A stretch of DNA of 64,000 nt from REEP01 sp964517265. GTDB taxonomy: Bacteria; Pseudomonadota; Alphaproteobacteria; Rhodospirillales; Defluviicoccaceae. The notes beneath the pieces are model-generated. The model searched no databases and was not told the origin of the DNA. It saw only the letters and a program-made list of their open reading frames with translations. Positions within the stretch are counted from its first letter, which is position 1. Every line of letters starts with the position of its first letter. Position numbers and translations under genes: made by a program. The DNA lies in assembly GCA_964517265.1 (NCBI GenBank), contig CAZFBS010000001.1, positions 124,001 to 188,000 on the forward strand, written 5' to 3'. Shown here piece after piece: positions 33,541 through 45,607 of the stretch.

Positions 33541-34476
33541 CTACTTCTCCAGTTCGCTCTCCAGCTCGGGCAACGCCTGGAACAGGTCCGCCACGAGGCC
33601 ATAGTCCGCGACCTGGAAGATCGGCGCTTCCTCGTCCTTGTTGATCGCGACGATCACCCGGCTGTCCTTCATTCCGGCCAGATGCTGAATCGCGCCTGAA
33701 ATGCCGACAGCAATGTAAAGATCCGGGGCAACCACCTTGCCGGTTTGGCCGACCTGGTAATCGTTCGGAGCATAACCGGCATCGACGGCCGCGCGGGAGG
33801 CCCCGACCGCAGCGCCGAGCCTGTCGGCTACTTTCTCCAGCAAATGGAAGTTCTCGCTGTTTTGCATGCCACGGCCGCCGGAAATAACCACCCGGGCCGC
33901 CGTCAGCTCCGGCCGTTCGCTCTGGGTCAACTCTTGTCCGACAAAGCTGGAAAGATCAGGATTTTCTGCCGCCTCGACCTCCTCGATGGAGGCGCTGCCG
34001 CCCTCGGACGCGGCCTTCTCAAAAGCGGTGGCTCTCACCGTCAGCACCTTGGTCGCATCCACCGACTGCACCGTCGCCAGGGCGTTGCCGGCATAGATCG
34101 GCCTGACGAAGGTGTCTTCGGACTCGATCGCGCTGACGTCAGACAGCATGGCGACATCGAGCAGCGCCGCGACCCGGGGCATGAAGTTCTTGCCGAACGT
34201 TGTTGCGGGCGCCAGCAGATGGCTGTAGTCCGGCGCGAGTCGCACGATCAAAAGCGCCATCTGTTCCGCCAGCGGGTGCGAATACACTTCGGAATCAACG
34301 AGAAGCACCTTGCTGACGCCAGCCACCTGCCCGGCATTCTCCGCTGCCGCGCGGCAGCCGCTGCCGGCGACGAGCACGTTGATGTCGCCACCGAGACACC
34401 TTGCGGCGGTAATGGTGCTGAGCGTGGCCGGTTTCAGGGTTTGATTGTCATGTTCGGCAACAACGAGAACGCTCAT
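33541..34476 (-). CDS. etfA: Electron transfer flavoprotein alpha subunit
   Basis: A 311-residue ETF alpha subunit, which carries FAD and passes electrons from acyl-CoA dehydrogenases to ETF-QO. The C-terminal FAD-binding half is clear: VVISGGRGMQNSENF, then GASRAAVDAGYAPNDYQVGQTG and YIAVGISGAIQHLAGM. The N-terminal half has the short start MSVLVVAEHDN. The ATG at 34476 shares one base with the etfB stop, so the subunits are co-translated. ETF-QO, its electron acceptor, is encoded elsewhere in this window (18878-20515). Confidence 0.97.
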   Translation of the reverse strand: MSVLVVAEHDNQTLKPATLSTITAARCLGGDINVLVAGSGCRAAAENAGQVAGVSKVLLVDSEVYSHPLAEQMALLIVRLAPDYSHLLAPATTFGKNFMPRVAALLDVAMLSDVSAIESEDTFVRPIYAGNALATVQSVDATKVLTVRATAFEKAASEGGSASIEEVEAAENPDLSSFVGQELTQSERPELTAARVVISGGRGMQNSENFHLLEKVADRLGAAVGASRAAVDAGYAPNDYQVGQTGKVVAPDLYIAVGISGAIQHLAGMKDSRVIVAINKDEEAPIFQVADYGLVADLFQALPELESELEK

Positions 34477-35225
34477 CAGATGACCTTTGCTTCATTGCGC
34501 AGCTTGTCGACCAGTTCGGCAACGCTGCCGACTTTGATCCCGGCTTCGCGCTGGGGCGGTTCCTCAACCTTGAGAATTTTCAGCCTTGGCGTCACATCGA
34601 CACCGAGCTCGTCCAACTTGATCGTCTCGATCGGTTTCTTCTTCGCCTTCATGATATTGGGAAGAGAAGCGTAGCGGGGCGTGTTGAGCCGAAGATCGGC
34701 GGTCATCACCGCAGGAAGCTTGACTTCCACCGTCTCAAGGCCGCCATCGATTTCCCGAACGACCTGGGCGCCGGCATCGGCGATGGTGATCTTTGAGGCA
34801 AAGGCGCCTTGAGCCCAGCCGAGCAGTGCGGCGAGCATCTGGCCGGTCTGATTGGAATCGTCGTCAATGGCCTGCTTGCCGAGAAAGACGAGCGTCGGTT
34901 GCTCCTTCTCGACGATGGCCTTGAGCACCTTCGCGACCGCCAACGGTTGCAGATCAACGTCAGACTGCACCAGGATTCCGCGATCCGCACCCATCGCCAG
35001 AGCCGTGCGGATTGTCTCTTGGCTCTGCGTCGGGCCGGCCGAAACGACGACAACCTCCGAAGCCGTTCCGCCCTCCTTCAGCCGGATCGCTTCCTCGACG
35101 GCGATTTCGTCGAACGGGTTCATGGACATCTTGACGTTGGCGGTCTCGACGCCCGAATTGTCGGCCTTGACCCTGATTTTGACGTTGTAATCAATGACTC
35201 GTTTAACCGCGACCAGAACTTTCAT
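34476..35225 (-). CDS. etfB: Electron transfer flavoprotein beta subunit
   Basis: A 249-residue ETF beta subunit that binds AMP and forms the heterodimer with EtfA. The N-terminus MKVLVAVKRVIDYNVKIRV and the nucleotide-contact regions MNPFDEIAVEEAIRLKE and ALAMGADRGILV are characteristic. The C-terminal hinge PRYASLPNIMKAKKKPIE carries the recognition-loop region contacted by partner dehydrogenases. The ATG at 35225 is preferred over an in-frame start at 35324, which would add 33 residues of no similarity. It is the first gene of the etfB-etfA-hbd group. Confidence 0.97.
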   Translation of the reverse strand: MKVLVAVKRVIDYNVKIRVKADNSGVETANVKMSMNPFDEIAVEEAIRLKEGGTASEVVVVSAGPTQSQETIRTALAMGADRGILVQSDVDLQPLAVAKVLKAIVEKEQPTLVFLGKQAIDDDSNQTGQMLAALLGWAQGAFASKITIADAGAQVVREIDGGLETVEVKLPAVMTADLRLNTPRYASLPNIMKAKKKPIETIKLDELGVDVTPRLKILKVEEPPQREAGIKVGSVAELVDKLRNEAKVI

Positions 35226-35614
35226 GAATGCCCCGCCATTGCTTCCGGACATGAGCCGAACGAGCCGGAGGGCCCGCCGGTCTTTTGGGCAAGCGACGGA
35301 AGAAAAACAAGAATTCCATCGCATGTGCGCTATCGTTCTCGCACACTAAGATGAGGCGATGCCAAGGTCAAGTGGAGCAGCCACTCAGGATTGTCGTGCG
35401 GCAAAGGGATGGTTATTGACCCAATTGGGGGTAAACAACACGTTCTTGATGGCAAAAATGAGAGTAATGGAGGAAGGTCCCCTTTTTTGCTCCGAACTTG
35501 CCACGAAAATGCCTCAATTGGGCTTGACGTTCTGGAACGGCATTGGCAGCCCGCAGGGAGGTCGAGCCGACATTCGCAATTCAAGGCTGAATAAACTTAC
35601 GGAGGATAAGATCC
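35226..35614. other. Intergenic region upstream of etfB and the Cache-domain gene
   Basis: These 389 bases hold no convincing gene. They must carry the leftward promoter of etfB and the rightward promoter of the Cache-domain gene. The 10-bp palindrome CCCAATTGGG (35420-35429) is partly repeated as CTCAATTGGG (35513-35522), about 93 bases apart. The second copy lies next to TTGACG (35524-35529). Short open stretches near 35359-35600 on the plus strand look random. Confidence 0.5.
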
Positions 35615-36058
35615 ATGCGTATTCGGGGGACTTTGTTTGCAGTGCCGTTGTTGCTGGCGACCACGGCCGTTTATGCTGCGGAGTATGGCTCACCGGAAGA
35701 AGCCAAGGCGATGCTGGAGAGCACCGTCGAGCAGTTGAAGGCCGATAAGGAAGGGACGATCGCGAAGATCAACCAAGGTGAATTCACGGACAGAGATCTT
35801 TATCCCTATTGCGCCGGCGAGGACGGCATGTTCACCGCGCATCCGAACGAGCAGGTTCGGGCAATGAACCTGAAGGAGCTGGAAGACAAAGCAGGCAAGG
35901 CGTTCGGCGCAGAGATCTTTGAGAAAGCCGAAGAGGGAGACATTGCCGAGGTCGAATACATGTGGCCCCGGCCCGGTGAAGAAGATCCCGTTGAAAAGGT
36001 TGCCTACGTGACCAAGGTCGACGATCAAGTCTGCGGCGTCGGGTATTACAAGGAATAG
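35615..36058 (+). CDS. Secreted single Cache-domain protein
   Basis: A 147-residue exported protein. The signal peptide is about 21 residues, with a hydrophobic TLFAVPLLLATTAVYA ending before AEYGSPEEAK. The rest looks like a small-molecule-binding Cache fold: a long Glu/Lys-rich helix (AKAMLESTVEQLKADKE), then KINQGEFTDRDLYPYCAGEDGMFTAHPNEQVRAMNLKELEDKAGK and YMWPRPGEEDPVEKVAYVTK. Such domains are normally the outside part of chemoreceptors or kinases. Here the domain stands alone in the periplasm with no membrane or signalling part. It may be a soluble sensor or binding protein. ACGGAGGAT precedes the ATG. Confidence 0.8.
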   Translation: MRIRGTLFAVPLLLATTAVYAAEYGSPEEAKAMLESTVEQLKADKEGTIAKINQGEFTDRDLYPYCAGEDGMFTAHPNEQVRAMNLKELEDKAGKAFGAEIFEKAEEGDIAEVEYMWPRPGEEDPVEKVAYVTKVDDQVCGVGYYKE

Positions 36059-36098
36059 AAATAAAAGGAATAAAATAAAGAAAAGAAACAGCATGGTT

Positions 36099-36130
36099 TG
36101 GCCCCGCCCTCGCGCGGGGCCATTTTGTTA
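36099..36130 (+). terminator. Intrinsic terminator after the Cache-domain gene
   Basis: The 9-bp GC-rich stem TGGCCCCGC (36099-36107) and GCGGGGCCA (36114-36122) encloses a six-base loop and is followed by TTTTGTT. It begins 40 bases after the stop codon. Confidence 0.85.
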
Positions 36131-36196
36131 TGGCAGGGTGGGGGATCACGGTCCGCCGCGGAACGGGTGGTACCGATGGCTGCTGCCTTGCGCGGC

Positions 36197-37531
36197 TCAG
36201 GGAGGGCGGTACCCCTCGATCCTGCCCTGAACCAGGTCCTTGACCGTCAGTTGTTGCAGAGCGTGTCCGACCGCCTCGTCCAGCAGGTGCTCGAGGTGCT
36301 CGACAATCGGATCTTTGCCAAGGCCGACGACATTTAAGGGGCCTTCTTCTGCCCGTCGGACCGCATCCAATACCGCCTTGATCGGAATTGTCTCCAGGGG
36401 GCGAGCAGGGAGATAGAACGGCGGCTTGTCCGCCGTGCGGCGCATCAACCCCGCTCTCTCCAATGCATCGAGGAGCGAAGCCACGATGTCGCGCGGAACC
36501 TTCAACCGCTTCGCCAGCCGCTCCAGTGTCCAGGGGTCTTCCTCCCCGTAGTAGCTGCGGCCGATCAGCGTGGCGAGCGTGAGCGCGATCCGTTCCTTGA
36601 GCCTGTTACTCAGCCCGAGAGCAGCTTCACGCTGCGTCACGTAGTCGGGATGCTGATGGTAGAAGGCGATCGTGCCGCCGATCAACAGGATCAGCCAGTT
36701 CACGTAGAGCCAGATCATGAACACGATGAGGGTGGCGAAGGCCGAATAGATCGCGGCGTAGTTGGCCGAGTCAGCGATGAAGCCCGTGAAGATGAAGCCG
36801 GCCGAAGACCACAGAATGCCGGCGGCGAGGCCGCCGGTCAGCGCCGAGCTCAGCCGCACCTTGGTGTTCGGCATGAACACGTAAATGAAGGTGAAGGCAG
36901 CGACGACCAGCACGTAGGGCAACAGGCTGGCGCCAACGGCAATGAGACTGCCGATCGGTTCGGTACTGGCGATCTGCTTGATGATCGGGGTGGCGGTGAT
37001 GGTGGCGGTCGCGCCGAGCGCGCTGAACACCAGCACGGGCCCGATCAACACCACGCTGAGGTAGTCGCTGAAGCGCCTCGCCATCGAGCGCTCCTGGGTC
37101 ACATGCCAGATCCGGTTGAAGGCACTTTCGATTTTCTGCATCAGCGTTACGACGGTGTAGAGCAGAAACGCCAGTCCTACGCCACCGAGCACGCCAATGC
37201 TGACATTGTCGACAAATTGGATGATACGGGCAACGATTTCGGCGCTTTTTTCCGGACCAAGAGGCTCCAGAGCCTCTTTCAGCAGCGGCTCCAGTTGATG
37301 CTGGACGCCGAACCCGGCCAGCACGGAAAAGCTGATGGCGAGCAGCGGAACGAGAGACAGGAGCGTGGTGTAGACAAGGCTCATCGCCTGGAGCGTCAAC
37401 TGGCCCTCGCGAACGTCCCTCACGGTGACGTAACCCACCCGGAGCGCGGCGAGCAGGCGCTTCTTCCAGCGCGGGGTGGGAGGCGCAGGCTCCTGCCACA
37501 GGCGGGCAACGATCCGGGTGTTCAGGCCCAC
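36197..37531 (-). CDS. YihY/virulence factor BrkB-family membrane protein
   Basis: A 444-residue inner-membrane protein of the YihY/BrkB family (once called ribonuclease BN). About six membrane helices are visible between roughly residues 45 and 290, starting with AMSLVYTTLLSLVPLLAISFSVLAGF. An extra, soluble C-terminal domain (about 320-440) is more hydrophilic and partly resembles a winged helix (LERLAKRLKVPRDIVASLLDALERAGLM). The family has been linked to lipid and envelope processes, but its activity is not settled. It lies 51 bases downstream of uppP on the same strand. Confidence 0.9.
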   Translation of the reverse strand: MGLNTRIVARLWQEPAPPTPRWKKRLLAALRVGYVTVRDVREGQLTLQAMSLVYTTLLSLVPLLAISFSVLAGFGVQHQLEPLLKEALEPLGPEKSAEIVARIIQFVDNVSIGVLGGVGLAFLLYTVVTLMQKIESAFNRIWHVTQERSMARRFSDYLSVVLIGPVLVFSALGATATITATPIIKQIASTEPIGSLIAVGASLLPYVLVVAAFTFIYVFMPNTKVRLSSALTGGLAAGILWSSAGFIFTGFIADSANYAAIYSAFATLIVFMIWLYVNWLILLIGGTIAFYHQHPDYVTQREAALGLSNRLKERIALTLATLIGRSYYGEEDPWTLERLAKRLKVPRDIVASLLDALERAGLMRRTADKPPFYLPARPLETIPIKAVLDAVRRAEEGPLNVVGLGKDPIVEHLEHLLDEAVGHALQQLTVKDLVQGRIEGYRPP

Positions 37532-37582
37532 GTGTTCCGATCCGAATGCGGCGGTGGCCGCCTGCCGACCACACGTCCGGTC

Positions 37583-38398
37583 TCAGACGAGGCCATAGCC
37601 GAATGCCAGCAGGATGGCACCGAGGATGATCCGATAGATGATGAAGGGCGCGAACGTCGCGCGCCGTAACCACGCCATCATCAAGGCGATCGCCACCAGG
37701 GCCGTTGCAAACGATAAAACGACCGCCGTCAACACGGATCCGGTCAGGATGGCGTCCTGCTGTTGGTACACGACGAACGCCTCAAACACGCCGGCCGCGA
37801 TCAGCGTCGGTATCGACATCAGCAATGCAAAGCGCGCCGCCTCTTCACGGGCCATCCCCAGCGCCCGACCAGCGGTCATGGTGACGCCGGAGCGGCTGAC
37901 GCCGGGGACCAGGGCGAGCGCCTGAGCTACGCCGATCATCAGGGCCCCTGGCAGGCGCAGGCTGCCGATGGTGCCGATCGTGCCACCCACCCGATCGGCA
38001 GCGTAGAGAACGATTGCGAATACAAAGGTGGTCCAGCCGATCACCTTGATGTCGCGGATGTCTTGTAGATGTCCGTTGATCAGAAAGCCAACAATCACGA
38101 CCGGGATTGTCGCAATGATGAGCAGGATGACGAGTCGGGTGTTGTCATTGCGTCGGCCCGAGAGGATGCCGACACAGCCGAGAGCCAAGGCGGACACGTC
38201 TCGCCAGAAGTAAAGCATCACGGCGAGCAACGTGCCGAAATGGACCGCGACATCAAGGACGATTCCCTGATCCGGCCAGCTGAAAACCAGCGGAACGAGG
38301 ATGAGGTGCGCCGAGGAGCTGATGGGCAGAAACTCGGTAATGCCCTGAACTACGGCGAGAACAACGATGTGGAGGAGAGTCAATTGTGCACCATGCAA
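37583..38398 (-). CDS. uppP: Undecaprenyl-diphosphatase
   Basis: A 271-residue integral membrane enzyme (BacA family) that dephosphorylates undecaprenyl diphosphate to recycle the lipid carrier used in peptidoglycan and other surface polymers. Motifs are QGITEFLPISSSAHLIL and PGVSRSGVTMTAGR, which form the active site. Length and about eight membrane helices match the family. It is divergent from gltB and probably cotranscribed with the YihY gene downstream. Family members also give bacitracin tolerance when overproduced. Confidence 0.96.
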   Translation of the reverse strand: MHGAQLTLLHIVVLAVVQGITEFLPISSSAHLILVPLVFSWPDQGIVLDVAVHFGTLLAVMLYFWRDVSALALGCVGILSGRRNDNTRLVILLIIATIPVVIVGFLINGHLQDIRDIKVIGWTTFVFAIVLYAADRVGGTIGTIGSLRLPGALMIGVAQALALVPGVSRSGVTMTAGRALGMAREEAARFALLMSIPTLIAAGVFEAFVVYQQQDAILTGSVLTAVVLSFATALVAIALMMAWLRRATFAPFIIYRIILGAILLAFGYGLV

Positions 38399-38517
38399 TC
38401 AAAAGTGGTACTGCCAACACTGTGCCACGTTTGCTGCGCAGCGCAAAGATTCGATTGCCAGGGCGTTTAGAGCTTGTATTTTCTGTTGCCGAAACCGAGT
38501 TTCGGTGTGCCCGAATG

Positions 38518-38547
38518 GTGACCTGACTGCGGAGATTCGGGTATAAC
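38518..38547 (+). promoter_or_regulatory. Predicted gltB promoter
   Basis: GTGACC (38518-38523) and TATAAC (38542-38547) are separated by 18 bases, in the gap upstream of gltB. The -10 box is strong; the -35 box is weak. It would give a leader of about 135 bases. Confidence 0.45.
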
Positions 38548-38594
38548 CCCCGCGCCTATCGAATGGCGTGCGGAGACGGCGACACTGGTGGTCT

Positions 38595-38608
38595 CAGGTG
38601 ATCACCTG
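38595..38608. promoter_or_regulatory. 14-bp perfect palindrome in the gltB leader (candidate operator)
   Basis: CAGGTGATCACCTG is a perfect palindrome located about 80-93 bases upstream of the gltB start and 48 bases downstream of the predicted -10 box. Its symmetry and location fit a repressor or roadblock site. The binding protein is unknown. Confidence 0.5.
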
Positions 38609-38687
38609 CCGTGAGATCTTGCTGCTTGAAGTCCTACAGAGATCGGACGATCGGGCGCTGCGCGGAACAAACGTCTTTAGGATTGGG

Positions 38688-43346
<4,659 letters not shown>

Positions 43347-43350
43347 GACG

Positions 43351-44805
43351 ATGGGCAAGCCAACAGGGTTCAAGGAAATCGCGCGCCGGGATCGGGCCTA
43401 TGCGCCGATCGAGGAACGGGTCCGGCACTGGCACGAGTTCATCATCCCTCTCAACGAGGGCGAGCTCAGCCGTCAAGGGGCGCGATGCATGGATTGCGGC
43501 ATTCCCTTTTGTCATGAAGGCTGCCCGGTCAACAACATCATTCCGGACTTCAACGATCTCGTCTATCAGCACCAGTGGCGCGAAGCGCTGAATGTATTGC
43601 ATTCGACCAACAATTTTCCCGAGTTCACCGGCCGGATCTGTCCGGCGCCGTGCGAGGCTGCCTGCACGCTCAACATTTCCGACGATCCCGTCACCATCAA
43701 GACGATCGAATGCGCGATCATCGACAAGGGCTGGGAGGAAGGCTGGGTTGTTCCGGAAATTCCCGCTCACCGGACGGGCAAGCGCATCGCGGTGGTCGGC
43801 TCCGGACCGGCGGGGTTGGCATGTGCTCAGCAGCTGGCTCGCGCCGGCCACTGGGTTGTCGTTTTTGAGAAGCGCGATCGGATCGGCGGCCTGCTCCGGT
43901 ACGGCATTCCCGACTTCAAGATGGAAAAGCATCTGATCGACCGGCGGATGGCACAGATGCAGGCCGAGGGCGTCGAGTTCCGCCCCAACACGCACGTCGG
44001 CATTCATGTCTCGCCGGTGCAACTTGTCGACGATTTCGATGCGGTGGTGCTCGCCGGCGGCGCCGAGGAGCCGCGCGATCTGCCGGTTCCGGGCCGGGAA
44101 CTGATGGGCGTTCATTATGCAATGGATTTCCTCACTCAGCAGAATTGCCGGGTCGCGGGGCAGACGATCCCTGAGGACGAGCAGATTCTGGCGACCGGTA
44201 TGGATGTCGTGGTGATCGGTGGCGGCGATACGGGCTCGGATTGTGTCGGCACCTCCGTTCGCCAGGGGGCACAGTCGGTGACCCAGCTGGAGATCATGCA
44301 GCGTCCTCCCGACCGCGAGGAAAAAGCGATGACGTGGCCGTACTGGCCTTTGAAGATGCGTACTTCCACGTCCCACGAGGAAGGGTGCATACGCGACTGG
44401 GCCGTCCGCACCACCAAGTTCACCGGCAGCAACGGTCGCGTCAACAAACTGCACTTGGTTCGTCTTGACTGGGTGAACGGCGACAACGGGGCTCCGAAGA
44501 TACAGGAAATCGAGGGCACCGACTTTGCGATCAACGCCGATCTTGTCTTTCTCGCGATGGGCTTCATGCATCCCGTGCACGACTGGCTACTCAACGAACT
44601 TGAGGTCGAACTCGATGGCCGCGGCAACGTCCGTGCGGACACCGAGGCGGAGAGGGAGGCCTATCAGACCAATATCGAGAGCGTGTTTTCCTGCGGCGAC
44701 ATGCGGCGCGGCCAGTCGCTCGTCGTGTGGGCCATCCGCGAGGGACGGCAGTGTGCCCGCTCGGTCGATCAGTTTCTGATGGGGCACAGCGATCTGCCGC
44801 GCTGA
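43351..44805 (+). CDS. gltD: Glutamate synthase (NADPH) small subunit
   Basis: A 484-residue flavoprotein that transfers electrons from NADPH to the large subunit. The N-terminal 4Fe-4S ligand region is CMDCGIPFCHEGCPVNN with CPAPCEAAC. The FAD-binding motif is AVVGSGPAGLACAQQL and the NADPH-binding motif is VVIGGGDTGSDCVG. The C-terminal stretch SCGDMRRGQSLVVWAIREGR is typical. It starts at ATG 43351 four bases after the gltB stop; the in-frame start at 43327 lies in gltB. GltB and GltD form the working enzyme, with GlnE (50961) controlling the matching glutamine synthetase. Confidence 0.97.
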   Translation: MGKPTGFKEIARRDRAYAPIEERVRHWHEFIIPLNEGELSRQGARCMDCGIPFCHEGCPVNNIIPDFNDLVYQHQWREALNVLHSTNNFPEFTGRICPAPCEAACTLNISDDPVTIKTIECAIIDKGWEEGWVVPEIPAHRTGKRIAVVGSGPAGLACAQQLARAGHWVVVFEKRDRIGGLLRYGIPDFKMEKHLIDRRMAQMQAEGVEFRPNTHVGIHVSPVQLVDDFDAVVLAGGAEEPRDLPVPGRELMGVHYAMDFLTQQNCRVAGQTIPEDEQILATGMDVVVIGGGDTGSDCVGTSVRQGAQSVTQLEIMQRPPDREEKAMTWPYWPLKMRTSTSHEEGCIRDWAVRTTKFTGSNGRVNKLHLVRLDWVNGDNGAPKIQEIEGTDFAINADLVFLAMGFMHPVHDWLLNELEVELDGRGNVRADTEAEREAYQTNIESVFSCGDMRRGQSLVVWAIREGRQCARSVDQFLMGHSDLPR

Positions 44806-44832
44806 CGGCAATAAAGGGAACGAGGTTCGACA

Positions 44833-45078
44833 ATGATCGTTTTCGACCTGCACTGCGGGCACGGGCACACCTTCGAGGAATGGTTCGCGAGTCGCGCGGA
44901 GTACGATGAGAAACGGGTTGCTCACGCGATCCCGTGTCCCGAGTGCGGAGACACCGAGGTAACCAAGGCGCTTTCCGCTCCGCGCATCAATGGCGGAGCC
45001 GCGGCGCCGGCGGCTATCGGACCGTGCGGGCTTCCCGCCTGCGGCACCGGGATGTGCCAGAACGCCTTTCCCCGCTAG
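44833..45078 (+). CDS. Short DUF1178-type zinc-ribbon protein
   Basis: An 81-residue protein with the DUF1178 N-terminus MIVFDLHCGHGHTFEEWFAS and the second half of a zinc-binding pair in IPCPECGDTEVTKALSAP. DUF1178 members usually run to about 140 residues; this one ends with a short Cys-rich tail, PCGLPACGTGMCQNAFPR. The gene follows gltD by 27 bases and precedes the DUF423 gene by nine, so it is probably in the gltBD transcript. Function is unknown. The four-Cys pattern suggests metal binding. Confidence 0.8.
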   Translation: MIVFDLHCGHGHTFEEWFASRAEYDEKRVAHAIPCPECGDTEVTKALSAPRINGGAAAPAAIGPCGLPACGTGMCQNAFPR

Positions 45079-45087
45079 CAGCGGCCG

Positions 45088-45459
45088 ATGGGAGTTTGGC
45101 TGTTTGTCGGCGGTCTGAACGGCCTGCTCGCGGTGGCTGCGGGTGCCTACGGCTGGCATCGCCTGGGCGGCGACACCATGTTCGCGATGGCGTCGAGTTA
45201 TCAAATGTATCACGCGCTGGCGCTGCTGGCGGTGGCGTGGCTGGCCTCCAAGCGGGCCGGGCGGGAAGCGGTGCCGGTCCATCTGGCGGGCGCGGCATTC
45301 ATACTGGGGATTATCCTGTTTTCGGGGACCCTCTATGCGTTTGCCCTGACGGGACGGGTTGTCCTGGCGGGGGCGGCGCCGGTCGGCGGTCTGTTGCTGA
45401 TGATCGGTTGGCTGACGATCGCCGCGCTCGGGTTGAGGGCGATGGTGCGGCGCTCATAG
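45088..45459 (+). CDS. DUF423 small membrane protein
   Basis: A 123-residue membrane protein of the DUF423 (YgdD-like) family. Four hydrophobic segments are visible, starting with VWLFVGGLNGLLAVAAGAYG and followed by the conserved MASSYQMYHALALLAVAW. A GILFSGTLY-like stretch (GIILFSGTLYAFAL) and a final helix complete it. The function of the family is unknown. It lies nine bases after the DUF1178 gene, on the same strand. Confidence 0.9.
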   Translation: MGVWLFVGGLNGLLAVAAGAYGWHRLGGDTMFAMASSYQMYHALALLAVAWLASKRAGREAVPVHLAGAAFILGIILFSGTLYAFALTGRVVLAGAAPVGGLLLMIGWLTIAALGLRAMVRRS

Positions 45460-45467
45460 CGTTTTTT
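45451..45467 (+). terminator. Weak hairpin plus T-run after the DUF423 gene
   Basis: CGCT (45451-45454) pairs with AGCG (45458-45461) around three bases and is followed by six Ts. The stem is short, so this is only a possible terminator of the gltBD group. Confidence 0.3.
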
Positions 45468-45499
45468 CCGTTTTTGTGGTAGGTGATCGAGGCTGGCGA

Positions 45500-45607
45500 A
45501 TGAAGCGCATCCGTCGGCGTGCTGACGATTTCGTGGATGAGTTGGTGGATCGGCTGAAGAGAACGTTCGGATTACAGCCGTTCGCTGCGCTCCACGAGGG
45601 GAGATGA
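45500..45607 (+). CDS. Possible 35-residue leader peptide coupled to the HWE kinase
   Basis: A small open frame with GAGG seven bases before its ATG encodes MKRIRRRADDFVDELVDRLK and a further 15 residues. The N-terminus is basic and the middle is amphipathic. Its TGA overlaps the kinase ATG at 45604 as ATGA, the arrangement of coupled genes. No family is recognised. It may instead be non-coding upstream sequence, or the kinase may start later. Confidence 0.35.
   Translation: MKRIRRRADDFVDELVDRLKRTFGLQPFAALHEGR

Noticed and set aside
35359..35748. Plus-strand frame running into the Cache-domain gene
   Set aside because: Different frame from the clear exported protein and no family resemblance.
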